A DNA stretch of 64,000 nucleotides from JAMQPK01 sp963761975 (lineage in GTDB: Bacteria; Acidobacteriota; Vicinamibacteria; Vicinamibacterales; JAMQPK01), in NCBI GenBank assembly GCA_963761975.1, contig CAVXIR010000004.1, positions 1,860,001 through 1,924,000 on the forward strand, in the 5' to 3' direction. The translations under genes were made by a program, and so were the position numbers. Below are positions 46,201-55,600 of this stretch, in pieces. Each line of letters opens with the position of its first letter. Position 1 is the stretch's first letter. The notes under the pieces are model-generated. The model did not search any database. It saw nothing but the letters and a program-made list of their open reading frames with translations, and was not told the origin of the DNA.

Positions 46201-46519
46201 GACGCAGTGGTTCAACCCGGCGGCGTTCGCGGCGAACGATCCCCGCACGTTCGGCAACGTTGGCCGCGGCGCTCTGTACGGGCCGTCGCTGCACAGCTGG
46301 GACATGGGGCTGTTCAAGAACTTCCGCCTCAGCACGGATATGAACGTGCAGTTCCGTGCGGAGTTCTTCAACGTCTTCAATCAGGTGAACTTTGACTATC
46401 CGCGGAATTCTGGGAACAACGCGAGCGTGAGCGGTGCCAACTTCGGTCGTATCACCCGAACCGACCCGAGCTTCGGTGATCCGCGGATCATCCAGTTCGG
46501 ATTGAAGTTCGTCTTCTAA
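43238..46519 (+). CDS. Oar-like TonB-dependent outer-membrane receptor 1
   Basis: The ATG at 43238 is preceded by AAGGGGTGTCAAG and opens a signal peptide (AVLTVLVLGLMVTSAFAQ). The 1093-residue protein has an N-terminal carboxypeptidase-regulatory-like domain (residues 25-105: GVVSDNTGGVVPGVTVTAVE), a plug with SFRLDGTNHTDSYFQQNQPF and FPDALQEFSIQTSNYSAAQG, and a beta-barrel ending FGDPRIIQFGLKFVF with terminal Phe. Such receptors import large substrates such as sugars or peptides using TonB energy. No TonB box is recognisable. Next to it are three close relatives; this is the most divergent of the cluster. Confidence 0.92.
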   Translation: MRRAVLTVLVLGLMVTSAFAQATGQINGVVSDNTGGVVPGVTVTAVESGTGISRETITGANGRYQFASMRPTTYEIRAELTGFRTVRQTDVPLAANQNLTLNITLELGDLSETVTVAGDAATVDVTTATIAEVVDSKRIVELPLNGRDAARLSMLVSGMVVTQVDQESGKTIPGALRLSTNGTESRQASFRLDGTNHTDSYFQQNQPFPFPDALQEFSIQTSNYSAAQGASAGAVVNAVTRSGTNNLHGGAFGYARDRTFNSKNFFLPERDFLKRKQYGGYAGGPIMRNKVFFFAGWQGTTIQNVGGTLNNTVPTAAMRNGDFSAISTPLRDPNGGVFPNNQIPVSRFDPSSVNVMKYLPVGPGNGAGGLVQVPRRIGQDDNQIVAKIDTQLNQNNTVSARYFFDHFTNDPTLSLQGGGIDGQNPNLLSYRGPTLGSRQRIQNVVGTWQRTMTSTLLNEFRVGFNKFASSRYPPEGVPSMQDLGVRLPIYPTLPSISQIEATGFFGIGDNLFASFPRHGIEINDRVNWAKGRHQIQFGGETTFQDVKIRNEFRRAGHNTFSTSTTAGTGHALSDFALGILNSFDQGTGEYKDYKVFYASAFAQDDFKVSDRVTLNMGLRFEHSPPWHEVEGRIMHWSVADFNNNVRSTMFPLAPRGETFRGDAGFIGEEGVEPSSNTASARVGFAWDITGDGRTSLRGGGGTFYDQRRDGESGNGAVNAPPFSLRLAVTRPGSPGVPGGPFSDPYRGRTDFDQITDSTVGTQQAIFPTPVLISTFGDEYKVPLTYNFNLTFERELLTGIMGRVAYVGSRNRNGRQGIALNYADATIAGATTGNTDLRRLFASAGLGQIDSQVQDRKSNYNSMQVAVVKRYSRGFTITSNYTLSKVEGDFGDELIPYTMFQDPALLWGPLPQDHRHRFTTSWVWDLPGQNLQGPMKWVIGGWQWTGVMQYQTGTPFNIISGTDNSLDGIGNDRAKLTGQPIAPPEGSPETQWFNPAAFAANDPRTFGNVGRGALYGPSLHSWDMGLFKNFRLSTDMNVQFRAEFFNVFNQVNFDYPRNSGNNASVSGANFGRITRTDPSFGDPRIIQFGLKFVF

Positions 46520-46544
46520 CCACGAAGACACGAAGGCACGAAGG
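46520..46544. repeat. CCACGAAGACACGAAGGCACGAAG element after receptor 1
   Basis: The words ACGAAG, ACACGAAG and GCACGAAGG start directly after the stop codon (TAA 46517-46519). The same 25-bp element stands directly after receptor 2 (52308-52332). Confidence 0.8.
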
Positions 46545-46584
46545 CTTGCCGCGCCGAAGCGATATGCGCGGCGGCGCGAAGGCG

Positions 46585-46620
46585 GGGGTGGGAGGCGACG
46601 GCCTCTCACCCCTTTTTTTT
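46585..46620 (+). terminator. Rho-independent terminator of receptor 1
   Basis: GGGGTGGGAGGC, loop GACG, GCCTCTCACCCC followed by eight T. The T-run also encodes the lysines at the end of the convergent glycosyltransferase gene, so it may terminate both directions poorly. Confidence 0.85.
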
Positions 46621-48744
46621 GCCTGTCGCTTCCATCGTCTGACGCGCCAGCTCCAGATTGCGGCGCGCGCTGACGAGATCGGGCTTCAATCTCAGGGCTT
46701 CTTCAAATTCCACAATCGCTTCCTCGGTGTGCCCCGACGCCGCGAGCGCCGCGCCAAGATTGCCGTGTGCGATTGCGGTGTCCGGACTGAGAGCGAGGCC
46801 CGCTCTGAATTCGACAATCGCTTCTGCAAAGCGATTGTGCTCGAGCAACAACGTGCCGAAGTGGAAGTGCAGTTGACTGCTGTTGGGATATCGCAGAACG
46901 GCTTCTCTGAACAGATGGATCGCTTCTTCGTGGCGGTTTGCGGCTATCAACGAAGCCGTCAGATTCCGGTAAAGCTCCTCAGACGCGTGGCCGCGCGCCA
47001 GCGCTTGTTGAAACGGCCCAACGGCGTCGGCCGGCTTACCAGCGCGCAACAAAGCGAGTCCCATTCTGATGTCGAGATCGACGTCCGCAGGTGCAAACGC
47101 ACCTGCGCGTTTATACGCGTCAACGGCTTCGTCGGGCCGATCCTGAGCCAGCAGGGCCGCGCCGAGATTCACGTACGCCGGTGCATAATCGGGCTGAATC
47201 TCGATGGCGCGTTTGTAATGGCGCTCGGCTTCTTGAAACCGCTGAACGTCCTGTAGTGCATTCCCAAGGTTGTTCTCGGTCGCTGCGCGCATGACTGCGC
47301 CGGGCCACAGGGGCCAGTTCACGAATATCGCGAATGCCATGATGACGCCGGCCGTCACGACTCCTCTGACCTGGCCGGCTGCGCGTATGAAGTTCGGCAG
47401 CGACGACAACCCCACCGCCGCGAAGAGCATGAGAAACGGCACGACCGGCAACCGGTACCGCGCAGACACGAAGAACACCACGACGCTCGCGGCGTATGTC
47501 GCAGCCATCGCGTAGTACAGCCAGAGCCGTCGCCGATCGGGCCATCCCACGACGATCCCCAAGACCGCGAGGGGTGCCAGGAATCCGAAATGACCGACCT
47601 GGGCGACCACGCGCAGGACGGGTGACCACTCCTCGTAGCTGTCCTGACTTTCGGTGTCGATCAATTCCGCAGCATTGGTCAGCAGCAGCAGCTTTCGGGC
47701 CTCGAGCTTGACCCAGTCCCAAGGGTTGGCTCGTATGTACGCCAGTGCCCGCCTCGTCCAGAAGCTGGAAATCTCGCGTGGCGTGAGACTTCGTCCCTCG
47801 GCAGCCTCCGCAAGATCGGTCGCGTCCTGACGCTCGTATTCGACCGCGCCCCTTCCCTGACGCAGAAATCCCGCCGTGCCGTCGGCGTCTGCGTTGTTGC
47901 CCAGGTAGAAATTGGGACCGAACTGTGACGTCGTCATGTGCCATTCGCTGCCGACAACCCGATTGCGGACGGCGACCGGCGTCAACACCAGCAGCAGACC
48001 AAGGGCAAAGGCCGCCATCGTGGATCTCAGCGTCTGCGACTGCCACGACACGTCCGGTTGCAGCAGACGCCAGAGCAGAATTGGTGCGATCAGGACGAGC
48101 CCATTTTCGCGCGTCAGCGCCAACCCTCCGAGCGCCAGCCCTAACGCAAACCAGCGTAGGCGCAGCCCCGGGCTGTCCAGGAGACCACTGAGAAGCCAGA
48201 TCACGAGCGACACAAAGAACAGGTCGATGACGGATTTCTGAAGCAAGCCGTCGAAAAAAATGGCCGGTGCATAGATCGCGAGCCCCAATCCCGCAATCAC
48301 GCCAACCTTTTCGGAATGCAGACGACGTCCGGCGAGTGCGAGGAGTGCGCACCCGGAAGCGCCGATCATCGCCTGACAGACGCGGGTCAGGAAGAGATCG
48401 TGGCCCGCGATCGCATAGATTGCTCCGAGGAAGTACGGGTACAGGGGCGCCTGATAGAACACGCCCCTGCCAATCCAGTCGCCCCGGGCAATCTGCTGGG
48501 CCCATGAGTCATAGCCACGCGCGTCGCCCAGGAGCACGTCAAAAAACGGGGACGGACGAATCTGCCATATGAAAGCGAATCGGATGCCAAACGCGATCGC
48601 CCAGATCGCCACGACATGCCAGAGAAAGCGGCTGGACCCGGCCGCAACATGCCCGGGCTCCTGAGTCTCGCGAACGCGAGGTTCCCGGGCGCGATGGGGC
48701 TTCGCTTTGGGCCTGCGTTCACCTTTCTTCACGGCGTTGACCAT
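46606..48744 (-). CDS. Membrane glycosyltransferase (ArnT/PMT-like) with C-terminal TPR repeats
   Basis: The 712-residue protein starts at ATG 48744 with a basic cytosolic N-terminus. About ten to eleven transmembrane helices lie between residues 40 and 490 (HVVAIWAIAFGIRFAFIWQI, VIAGLGLAIYAPAIFFDGLL, MAAFALGLLLVLTPVAVRN). The loop after the first helix, LLGDARGYDSWAQQIARGD, holds the acidic residues typical of lipid-linked glycosyltransferases of the GT39/GT83 type. From about 500 there are five or so TPRs (ALQDVQRFQEAERHYKRAIE, IQPDYAPAYVNLGAALLAQD, AIAHGNLGAALAASGHTEEA). It probably transfers sugars from a lipid donor, while TPRs recruit partners. Divergent from receptor 2. Confidence 0.8.
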   Translation of the reverse strand: MVNAVKKGERRPKAKPHRAREPRVRETQEPGHVAAGSSRFLWHVVAIWAIAFGIRFAFIWQIRPSPFFDVLLGDARGYDSWAQQIARGDWIGRGVFYQAPLYPYFLGAIYAIAGHDLFLTRVCQAMIGASGCALLALAGRRLHSEKVGVIAGLGLAIYAPAIFFDGLLQKSVIDLFFVSLVIWLLSGLLDSPGLRLRWFALGLALGGLALTRENGLVLIAPILLWRLLQPDVSWQSQTLRSTMAAFALGLLLVLTPVAVRNRVVGSEWHMTTSQFGPNFYLGNNADADGTAGFLRQGRGAVEYERQDATDLAEAAEGRSLTPREISSFWTRRALAYIRANPWDWVKLEARKLLLLTNAAELIDTESQDSYEEWSPVLRVVAQVGHFGFLAPLAVLGIVVGWPDRRRLWLYYAMAATYAASVVVFFVSARYRLPVVPFLMLFAAVGLSSLPNFIRAAGQVRGVVTAGVIMAFAIFVNWPLWPGAVMRAATENNLGNALQDVQRFQEAERHYKRAIEIQPDYAPAYVNLGAALLAQDRPDEAVDAYKRAGAFAPADVDLDIRMGLALLRAGKPADAVGPFQQALARGHASEELYRNLTASLIAANRHEEAIHLFREAVLRYPNSSQLHFHFGTLLLEHNRFAEAIVEFRAGLALSPDTAIAHGNLGAALAASGHTEEAIVEFEEALRLKPDLVSARRNLELARQTMEATGKKKG

Positions 48745-48823
48745 TAGAACGCATCGACGCAGGTTCGTGAAATGACCCAGGAACCGAGGCTTTACGGGAG
48801 GGGGACCGCTCCCTATTTTTCGA

Positions 48824-48852
48824 TGGACACTCCCGACGACTTCCCTTACAGT
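48824..48852 (+). promoter_or_regulatory. Promoter of receptor 2
   Basis: TGGACA (48824-48829) and TACAGT (48847-48852) spaced by 17 bp, with CTATTTTTCGA directly upstream of the -35. The same layout, including the T-rich block before TGGACA, precedes receptors 3 and 4. Confidence 0.7.
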
Positions 48853-48894
48853 CCTAGGTCTCTCACACCATTTCGGGCCGCTCGCATACGTTGG

Positions 48895-49024
48895 AAGGGG
48901 TATCGTGTTGCGACGAGTCGTTTGTCGATATCTGTCTCACTGCTGGTACTACCCTTTTGCGTTCACAGCGATCACACCCGCGCACAACCAGCTTCCGCAT
49001 CAACACAACAAGTGAGGAGTAATT
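48895..49024 (+). other. Conserved 130-nt leader of receptor 2
   Basis: The leader begins AAGGGGTATC followed by GTGTTGCGACGAGTCG and ends with GTGAGGAGTAATT before the start codon. The same leader precedes receptor 3 (52501-52637), but the reading frame of the GTG relative to the receptor differs, so conservation is at nucleotide level. An in-frame GTG mini-frame here ends in a TGA that overlaps the ribosome site. Confidence 0.5.
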
Positions 49025-52000
49025 ATGGGACTCAGAGTCCGCGTCTTTCTGCTGGTGGCCCTCGCCGTCTGTCTGACTGGCCTCGCGCCTGAGACAGCTT
49101 CTGCGCAAGGCACAGGTCAAATCAACGGAGCCCTAACGGACAGCACCGGCGGCGTCATTCCGGGCGCAACCGTTTCGGCCATCGAAAGCGCCACGGGTAT
49201 TCGAACCGACACTGTCACGGGCGCCAATGGACGCTACTCGTTCCCATCGATTCGACCAACCACCTACGAAATCAGCGCCGCGCTGACGGGCTTCAAAACC
49301 GTGCGCCGCACCGGCATCACCCTGCAGGCCAACCAGAACCTCACGGTGAACATCACGCTCGAGCTGGGTGATCTGGCGGAAACGATCACCGTCGCCGGCG
49401 ACGCGGCCACCGTTGACATCTCCTCAGCGACCATCAGCGAGGTCGTCGACCACGCGCGTATTGTCGAGTTGCCGATCGCCGGGCGCGAGGTGGCACGTCT
49501 GCAGACGCTCGTGGCGGGCACCGTCCTTGCTTCCATTAGCGAGGAAACGGGTAAGTCGATACCAGGTGCGGTTCGCGTGTCGGCCAATGGCGCCGGCGAG
49601 CGGCAGAACTCGTACCGGCTGGACGGCGCGAGCAACACCGACCCGTACTACCAGGAGAATCAGAGCTTCCCGTTCCCCGACGCCCTCCAGGAGTTCTCGA
49701 TTCAAACGTCGAACTACAGCGCGTCGCATGGCAACAGCGCGGGCGCTGTCATCAATGTCGTCACGCGCTCTGGGACGAACAACTTCCATGGCGGCGTGTT
49801 CGAGTACCTGCGCGATCGGACGTTCAATTCGAAGGGCTTCTTTGCCGCCGAGAAGGACTTCCTGAAGCGCAACCAGTACGGCGGATTTGCGGGCGGTCCG
49901 ATCAGACGGAACAGCACGTTCTTCTTCGCCGGCTGGCAGCGCACACGCATCACGAACCGCGCCGCCGAGGAAATCAGGTTCGTGCCTACCGCCGCTCAGC
50001 GTCGCGGCGATTTTTCGAATTGCACACCAGCGTGCCCGCAGCTCTTTAACCCGGCAACAGGGCTGGCGTTCCCCAACAACCAGATTCCTTCCGATTTGTG
50101 GGATCCGGCGGCGGTGAAGGTGTTTGCGGCGCTGCCCACGTCCACCCTCCCGAACGGCGAAGTGAGGATACCTCGCGGCACCGACCAGGATTCCAACCAG
50201 TTCGTCGCGAAAGTGGATCAGCAGATGGGCGCGAGCAACCAGCTCATCGTCCGGTACTTCCTCGACGACTTCAACAACGCCTCGCAGTTCCTTCCGGAGA
50301 ACATTCTCAGCTACTTCGGCCCGAGTCTCTACTCGGATCCGCGCAGTCAGAGCATTGTGACCGGGTGGAAGCGGACGATGAGCTCGACGCTGCTCAACGA
50401 GGCGACCTTCGGCTACAACCGCCTCCACACCTCGCGGTTTCCACACCCCGACGTGCCGTCCACGCAGGACTTCGGCATCCGGCTTCCGTACTTCCCGCGC
50501 ATCCCCTCGGTTTCCGAGATCAGGGCGCAGGGTTATTTCAATTTCGGCGACAACCTCGAAGCGTCATTCCCACGCGACGGGTTCCAGTTCAACAACAAGA
50601 CGAACTGGATCAAGGGGAAGCACGGGCTCCAGTTCGGGTTCGAGCTCGAATACCTGCGGCCCGAGATCTACAACGATTTCCGCCGGGCCGGGCACTTCAT
50701 TTCCAACGGCCAGTTCACGCGGGCGCCCGGCGCAGCAAGTGGCGGGCATGCGCTCGCCGATTTCCTGCTTGGCAGGCTCAGCACCTTCGATCATGGAACG
50801 GGCGAGTACAAGAACTATCGAAATCTCTATCAGTCGTACTTCTTCCAGGACGACTTCAAGATCAGCGATCGCGTCACGTTGAATTTCGGCGCACGCTACG
50901 AGCCAAACGGCCCGTGGCACGACCTGGTCGGACGCTTCCAGATATTCGACGTCGATGCGTACGACCAAGGCATCAGGTCGAGCCAATACGTGAATGCTCC
51001 TCCCGGACTCTTTTATCGTGGAGATCCAGGGATCCCGGTGGATGGTACGAGGCCCGATCGGAACAACGTCTCGGGACGATTCGGCTTCGCCTGGGATGTG
51101 ACCGGCGACGGCAAGACGAGCATCCGCGGTGGCGGCGGCATGTTCTACGACACACACCTCCAGGGAGACTACAACAACGGTGGTGTGAACGCGCCACCCT
51201 GGAGCATTCGCGTGAACGTCGAGAATTCGACGACCCTCGTGGGACCGCTGTCAGATCCCTACCGCCCACGCACCGACTTCAACTCTCTCGTGCACGACTA
51301 CGAGGACAAGGACACCATCATCGGCGCCGCGAACGCGCCGTTCCCGCGACCTGTTCTCGTGGAATCGTTCGACGAGGTATTCAACACGCCGCTGACGTAC
51401 AACTACAACCTCGCGTTCGAGCGCGAAGTCACGACTGGGTGGATGGCACGCGCCGCTTACGTCGGCTCTACTGCAACACAAGGACGATCGAGCTTTTCGC
51501 TGAACCCGGCGATTTATACGCCCGGCGGACCTGTCGGGAATCCGCAGGCACGCAGGCGTATGCCGGAATACAGCGGCATCAATCAGTTCGTGCAGGACAG
51601 AGAGAGCCAGTATCATTCGCTGCAGCTCACGCTGAATCGCCGCTACGCTAACGGCTTCACGGTCAACACGAACTACACACTGTCAGATCTGCAGGGCACG
51701 ATCGGCGGGCCGGAACTGGTGCCCTACTTCCACCCCGACTTCGACAACCTCGTGAACACCCTGCGGCATGGGCGGCTCGACGACATGCGCCGGCACCGCT
51801 TCGTGACGTCGTGGGTGTATGACATCCCGGGTCCGACGACAGGCGCGCTGGCTCATGCAATCGGCGGATGGCAGGTGACCGGCATTTTCCAGTGGCAGAG
51901 CGGTCAACCCTACACCATCACCAGCGGCGTGGATAACGCAGGCTGGGGGTTGGGAAGTAATCGCGCCATTCGCAGCGGCCAGCCCCTCGACGCACCGTCG

Positions 52001-52306
52001 GGCTCTCCTGAGACGCTCTGGTTCAACCCGGCAGCGTTTGCCGTGAATCCAAATGGAACGTTCGGAGACACACTGAGAGGCGAGTTCTTCGGTCCGAACC
52101 GCTCGACCGTCGATCTCGGGTTGTTCAAACGGTTCACGTTCTCGAGTGATCTGAATCTGCAGTTCCGGGCGGAGATTTTCAACCTGTTCAACACGGTGAA
52201 CTTCAACAATCCCAACACGACGGTGAACACAGCCGCAACATTCGGCCGGATCACGGCGGCACAGGATCCACGGATCATGCAGTTCGGGTTGAAGTTCCTC
52301 TTCTAG
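49025..52306 (+). CDS. Oar-like TonB-dependent outer-membrane receptor 2
   Basis: Start ATG 49025 with GAGGAGTAATT upstream. Signal peptide FLLVALAVCLTGLAPETASAQ, then the regulatory-like domain (ALTDSTGGVIPGATVSAIES), plug (NSYRLDGASNTDPYYQENQS, FPFPDALQEFSIQTSNYSAS) and barrel ending DPRIMQFGLKFLF. 1093 residues. It is highly similar to receptor 3 along the whole length (for example ELPIAGREVARLQTLVAGTV in both), so the two are a tandem duplicate that includes the leader. Family role: TonB-dependent uptake at the outer membrane; ligand unknown. Confidence 0.93.
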   Translation: MGLRVRVFLLVALAVCLTGLAPETASAQGTGQINGALTDSTGGVIPGATVSAIESATGIRTDTVTGANGRYSFPSIRPTTYEISAALTGFKTVRRTGITLQANQNLTVNITLELGDLAETITVAGDAATVDISSATISEVVDHARIVELPIAGREVARLQTLVAGTVLASISEETGKSIPGAVRVSANGAGERQNSYRLDGASNTDPYYQENQSFPFPDALQEFSIQTSNYSASHGNSAGAVINVVTRSGTNNFHGGVFEYLRDRTFNSKGFFAAEKDFLKRNQYGGFAGGPIRRNSTFFFAGWQRTRITNRAAEEIRFVPTAAQRRGDFSNCTPACPQLFNPATGLAFPNNQIPSDLWDPAAVKVFAALPTSTLPNGEVRIPRGTDQDSNQFVAKVDQQMGASNQLIVRYFLDDFNNASQFLPENILSYFGPSLYSDPRSQSIVTGWKRTMSSTLLNEATFGYNRLHTSRFPHPDVPSTQDFGIRLPYFPRIPSVSEIRAQGYFNFGDNLEASFPRDGFQFNNKTNWIKGKHGLQFGFELEYLRPEIYNDFRRAGHFISNGQFTRAPGAASGGHALADFLLGRLSTFDHGTGEYKNYRNLYQSYFFQDDFKISDRVTLNFGARYEPNGPWHDLVGRFQIFDVDAYDQGIRSSQYVNAPPGLFYRGDPGIPVDGTRPDRNNVSGRFGFAWDVTGDGKTSIRGGGGMFYDTHLQGDYNNGGVNAPPWSIRVNVENSTTLVGPLSDPYRPRTDFNSLVHDYEDKDTIIGAANAPFPRPVLVESFDEVFNTPLTYNYNLAFEREVTTGWMARAAYVGSTATQGRSSFSLNPAIYTPGGPVGNPQARRRMPEYSGINQFVQDRESQYHSLQLTLNRRYANGFTVNTNYTLSDLQGTIGGPELVPYFHPDFDNLVNTLRHGRLDDMRRHRFVTSWVYDIPGPTTGALAHAIGGWQVTGIFQWQSGQPYTITSGVDNAGWGLGSNRAIRSGQPLDAPSGSPETLWFNPAAFAVNPNGTFGDTLRGEFFGPNRSTVDLGLFKRFTFSSDLNLQFRAEIFNLFNTVNFNNPNTTVNTAATFGRITAAQDPRIMQFGLKFLF

Positions 52307-52307
52307 A

Positions 52308-52332
52308 CCACGAAGACACGAAGGCACGAAGG
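52308..52332. repeat. CCACGAAGACACGAAGGCACGAAG element after receptor 2
   Basis: Identical 25-bp element to that after receptor 1, one base after the TAG. It blends into the terminator hairpin. Confidence 0.85.
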
Positions 52333-52365
52333 AGGTGGGAACGATTTCCCACCTCCTTTTTTTTT
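52331..52365 (+). terminator. Rho-independent terminator of receptor 2
   Basis: GGAGGTGGGAA, loop CGAT, TTCCCACCTCC with nine T after it. Perfect 11-bp stem. Confidence 0.95.
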
Positions 52366-52425
52366 GATATCAGAATCGCGTTTTGTATCAGCGGGTCCCG
52401 TCTTCATGGGATCGCTACTTTTCGG

Positions 52426-52455
52426 TAGACACTCCAGGCAGACTTCCCTTACATT
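52426..52455 (+). promoter_or_regulatory. Promoter of receptor 3
   Basis: TAGACA (52426-52431) and TACATT (52450-52455), spacing 18, with CTACTTTTCGG upstream of the -35 box. The 331-bp gap between receptors 2 and 3 consists of the ACGAAG element, terminator, this promoter and the leader. Confidence 0.7.
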
Positions 52456-52500
52456 CCTAAATCTCCGCATCTTTTTCGGACCGGTCGCATACGTTTTTTG

Positions 52501-52637
52501 AAGGGGTACCGTGTTGCGACGAGTCGAGACTGCATTTTGTCTCTCGGTCTCATTCATCGTAATACCCTCGCACCCACACGCCAATCACACCTGCGCGGAA
52601 CCAACTTCCGCAGTAACTCCACAAATGAGGTGTAACT
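52501..52637 (+). other. Conserved leader of receptor 3
   Basis: AAGGGGTACC then GTGTTGCGACGAGTCG, as in receptor 2, and a shared stretch up to the ATG. The GTG is one base out of frame with the receptor, so it is not an N-terminal extension here. Confidence 0.5.
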
Positions 52638-55600
52638 ATGGGACGCAGAGCGCATGTATTGCTGCTGGTGGCCCTCGCCGTCGTGCTGACTGGCATCCTG
52701 CCAGACACGGCGGTCGCCCAGCAGGGGCAGATCAACGGCGTCGTCAGCGATAGCAGCGGCGGAGTCATTCCCGGCGCGACCGTCACCGCTACCGAGACCG
52801 CCACCGGCTTCTCGCAAGCGACGGTGTCGGGAGCAAACGGCCGCTACAGCTTTCCTTCTCTCAGGCCCACTGGTTACACCATTACCGCAGAGCTGACGGG
52901 CTTCAGGACATTTCGACGCGAAGGCGTCGTGCTGGCGGCGAATCAGAGCCTGACCGTTTCGATTCAACTCGAGCTGGGCGAATTGGCCGAGACCGTCACG
53001 GTCGCCGGCGAAGCCTCGCAGGTCGATATCACGACGGCGACGATCGCCGAGGTGGTCGATCACGCGCGCATCGTCGAGCTGCCGATCGCCGGTCGAGAGG
53101 TCGCGCGCCTGCAGACGCTTGTGGCCGGCACCGTCGTGGGCGACATCAGCAACGAGACCGGTAAGTCGCTGCCCGGCGCCGTCAAGATTTCGGCGAACGG
53201 CGCCGGCGACGAACAGAACTCGTACCGCCTGGACGGCATGAGCAACACCGACTCGTACTTCCAGGAAAATCAGAGCTTCCCGTTCCCCGACGCGCTGCAG
53301 GAATTCAGCATCCAGACGAGCAACTACAGCGCGTCGTACGGCAACAATGCCGGCGCAGTGGTGAACGTGGTCACCCGTTCGGGGACGAACAACTTCCACG
53401 GCGGCGCGTTCGAGTACCTTCGCGATCGTCACTTCAACTCGAAGGGATACTTTGCGGCCGAGAAGGACTTCCTCAAACGCAATCAGCACGGCGGCTTCAT
53501 TGGCGGACCGCTCCGTCGCAACAGCACCTTCTTCTTCTTCGGATATCAGCGCACCCGAATCACCAACCGCGAATCCGAGATCGCCGCGTTCGTACCCACC
53601 GTCGCGCAGCGCAACGGCGACTTCTCGAACTGCTCGCCTGCGTGTCCTCAGCTCTACAATCCGGCAACAGGGCAGCCGTTCCCGAACAATCAGATTCCGG
53701 TCGCGATGTTCGATCCGGCATCGGCCAAGGTGCTCGCCATACTTCCGATCTCCAACAGCCCCGATGGGCGAGTCACCATTCCGCGTGGCACGGGTCAACG
53801 GTTCAATCAGTTCGTGCTCAAAGTCGATCAGCAGCTAGGCACGACGAACAACATCAGCGTTCGCTACTTCATCGATGACTTCAACAACGAGTCGCAATTC
53901 ATCCCGGGCAATGTGCTCAGCTACCGCGGTCCCAGCCTGGAATCAAATCCGCGCAGTCAGAGCATCGTGACGGCGTGGAAGCGGACACTGAGCCCGACGC
54001 TGCTGAATGAGACATTGTTCGGTTACAACCGTCTCTTTACGGCGAGACAGCCCCATCCGGAAGTGCCGGCGATTCAGGATTTCGGCGTGCGTCTCCCGTA
54101 CCTGCCTAGAATGCGATCGATCTCGTCGATTAGCGCTAGCGGGTCTTTCAGCATCGGTGACAACCTCGAGGCGCGGTTCCCGCGCGACGGCTTCCAGATC
54201 AACAACAAGACGAATTGGATCAAGGGGCGCCACAGCATCCAGTTCGGCGGCGAAATCGAGTACCTCCGGCCGGAGATCTACAACGACTTCCGCCGCGCCG
54301 GACATTTCTCGTTCGACGGACGCTTCACGCGTGCACCAGGCGCGGCCAGCGGGGGTAATGCACTGGCGGATTTCCTGCTCGGCCGGCTCAATTCGTTCGA
54401 CCATGGCACCGGCGAGTACAAGAACTACCGCAACTTGTATCAGTCGTATTTCTTCCAGGACGATATCAAGCTCACCGATCGCGTGACGGTGAACCTCGGG
54501 GCTCGCTACGAACCAAGTGGCCCGTGGCATGACCTGGTCGGCCGTTTCCAGTACTTCACGATAGAGGGCTACAACCAGGGCGTGCAGTCGACGCAGTTTC
54601 CGAATGCGCCGAAGGGACTGTTGTACCGCGGCGACGCGGGCGTTCCGGAAGACGGCACGCTGCCTGACTGGAACAACGTGTCCGGGCGGTTCGGGATTGC
54701 ATGGGACATGACGGGCGACGGTAAGACCAGCCTCCGCGGCGGCGGCGGCCTGTTCTACGACACGCACCTGGCCGGCGACTACAACAACGGCGGCGTCAAC
54801 GCACCGCCCTGGAGCCTCCGCGTGGCTACCACCGAGCCGCCAGGACCATTCTCGGATCCGTATCGTGGACGGACCGACTTCGCCGCCCTTCAGCACGACT
54901 ACGAGGACAAGGACAACGTCATCGGCGCCTCGAATGCGCCGTTCCCGCGGCCGGTGCTCGTGGAGTCGTTCGACGAGGTGTTCGACACACCGTTGACCTA
55001 CAACTACAACGTCGCGTTCGAGCGCGAAGTGGCCACCGGCTGGATGGCGCGTGCCGCCTACGTCGGATCGACGGCCACCAACGGCCGGTCCAGCATCACG
55101 CTAAACCCGGCGATCTATACGCCCGGCGGCCCAACCGGCAATCCGGATGGGCGCCGCGCCATGCCGGAGTATGGCAGCCTCAGCCAATACGTGCAGGATC
55201 GCCGCAGCCGGTACAACTCCATGCAACTGACAGTGAATCGCCGGTATGCGGATGGGTTCACAGTGCGCGCGAGCTACACGCTGGCAGACCTGCAGGGAAC
55301 GATCGGCGGCCCCGAAATGGCGCCGTACTTCCATCCTGACCTGGAACACATCATCGACACATACCGGTATGGACGCCTGGACAACATGCGCCGGCATCGT
55401 TTCGTCGCATCGTGGGTGTACGACATTCCAGGGCCGCAGAATGGCGTCCTCGGCACCGTCATCGGCGGCTGGCAGATCACCGGCATCTATCAGCAGCAGA
55501 GCGGCGAGCCGCTGACGATCACGAGCGGCCGAGACAACGCGGGCTGGGGATTGGGCAGCAATCGGGCAATCTACACGGGTCAACCATTCGAGCCGCCGGC

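Noticed and set aside
48772..49092. Possible small gene upstream of receptor 2
   Set aside because: It spans the promoter and leader, and its similarity with the frame upstream of receptor 3 follows nucleotide conservation of the leader.
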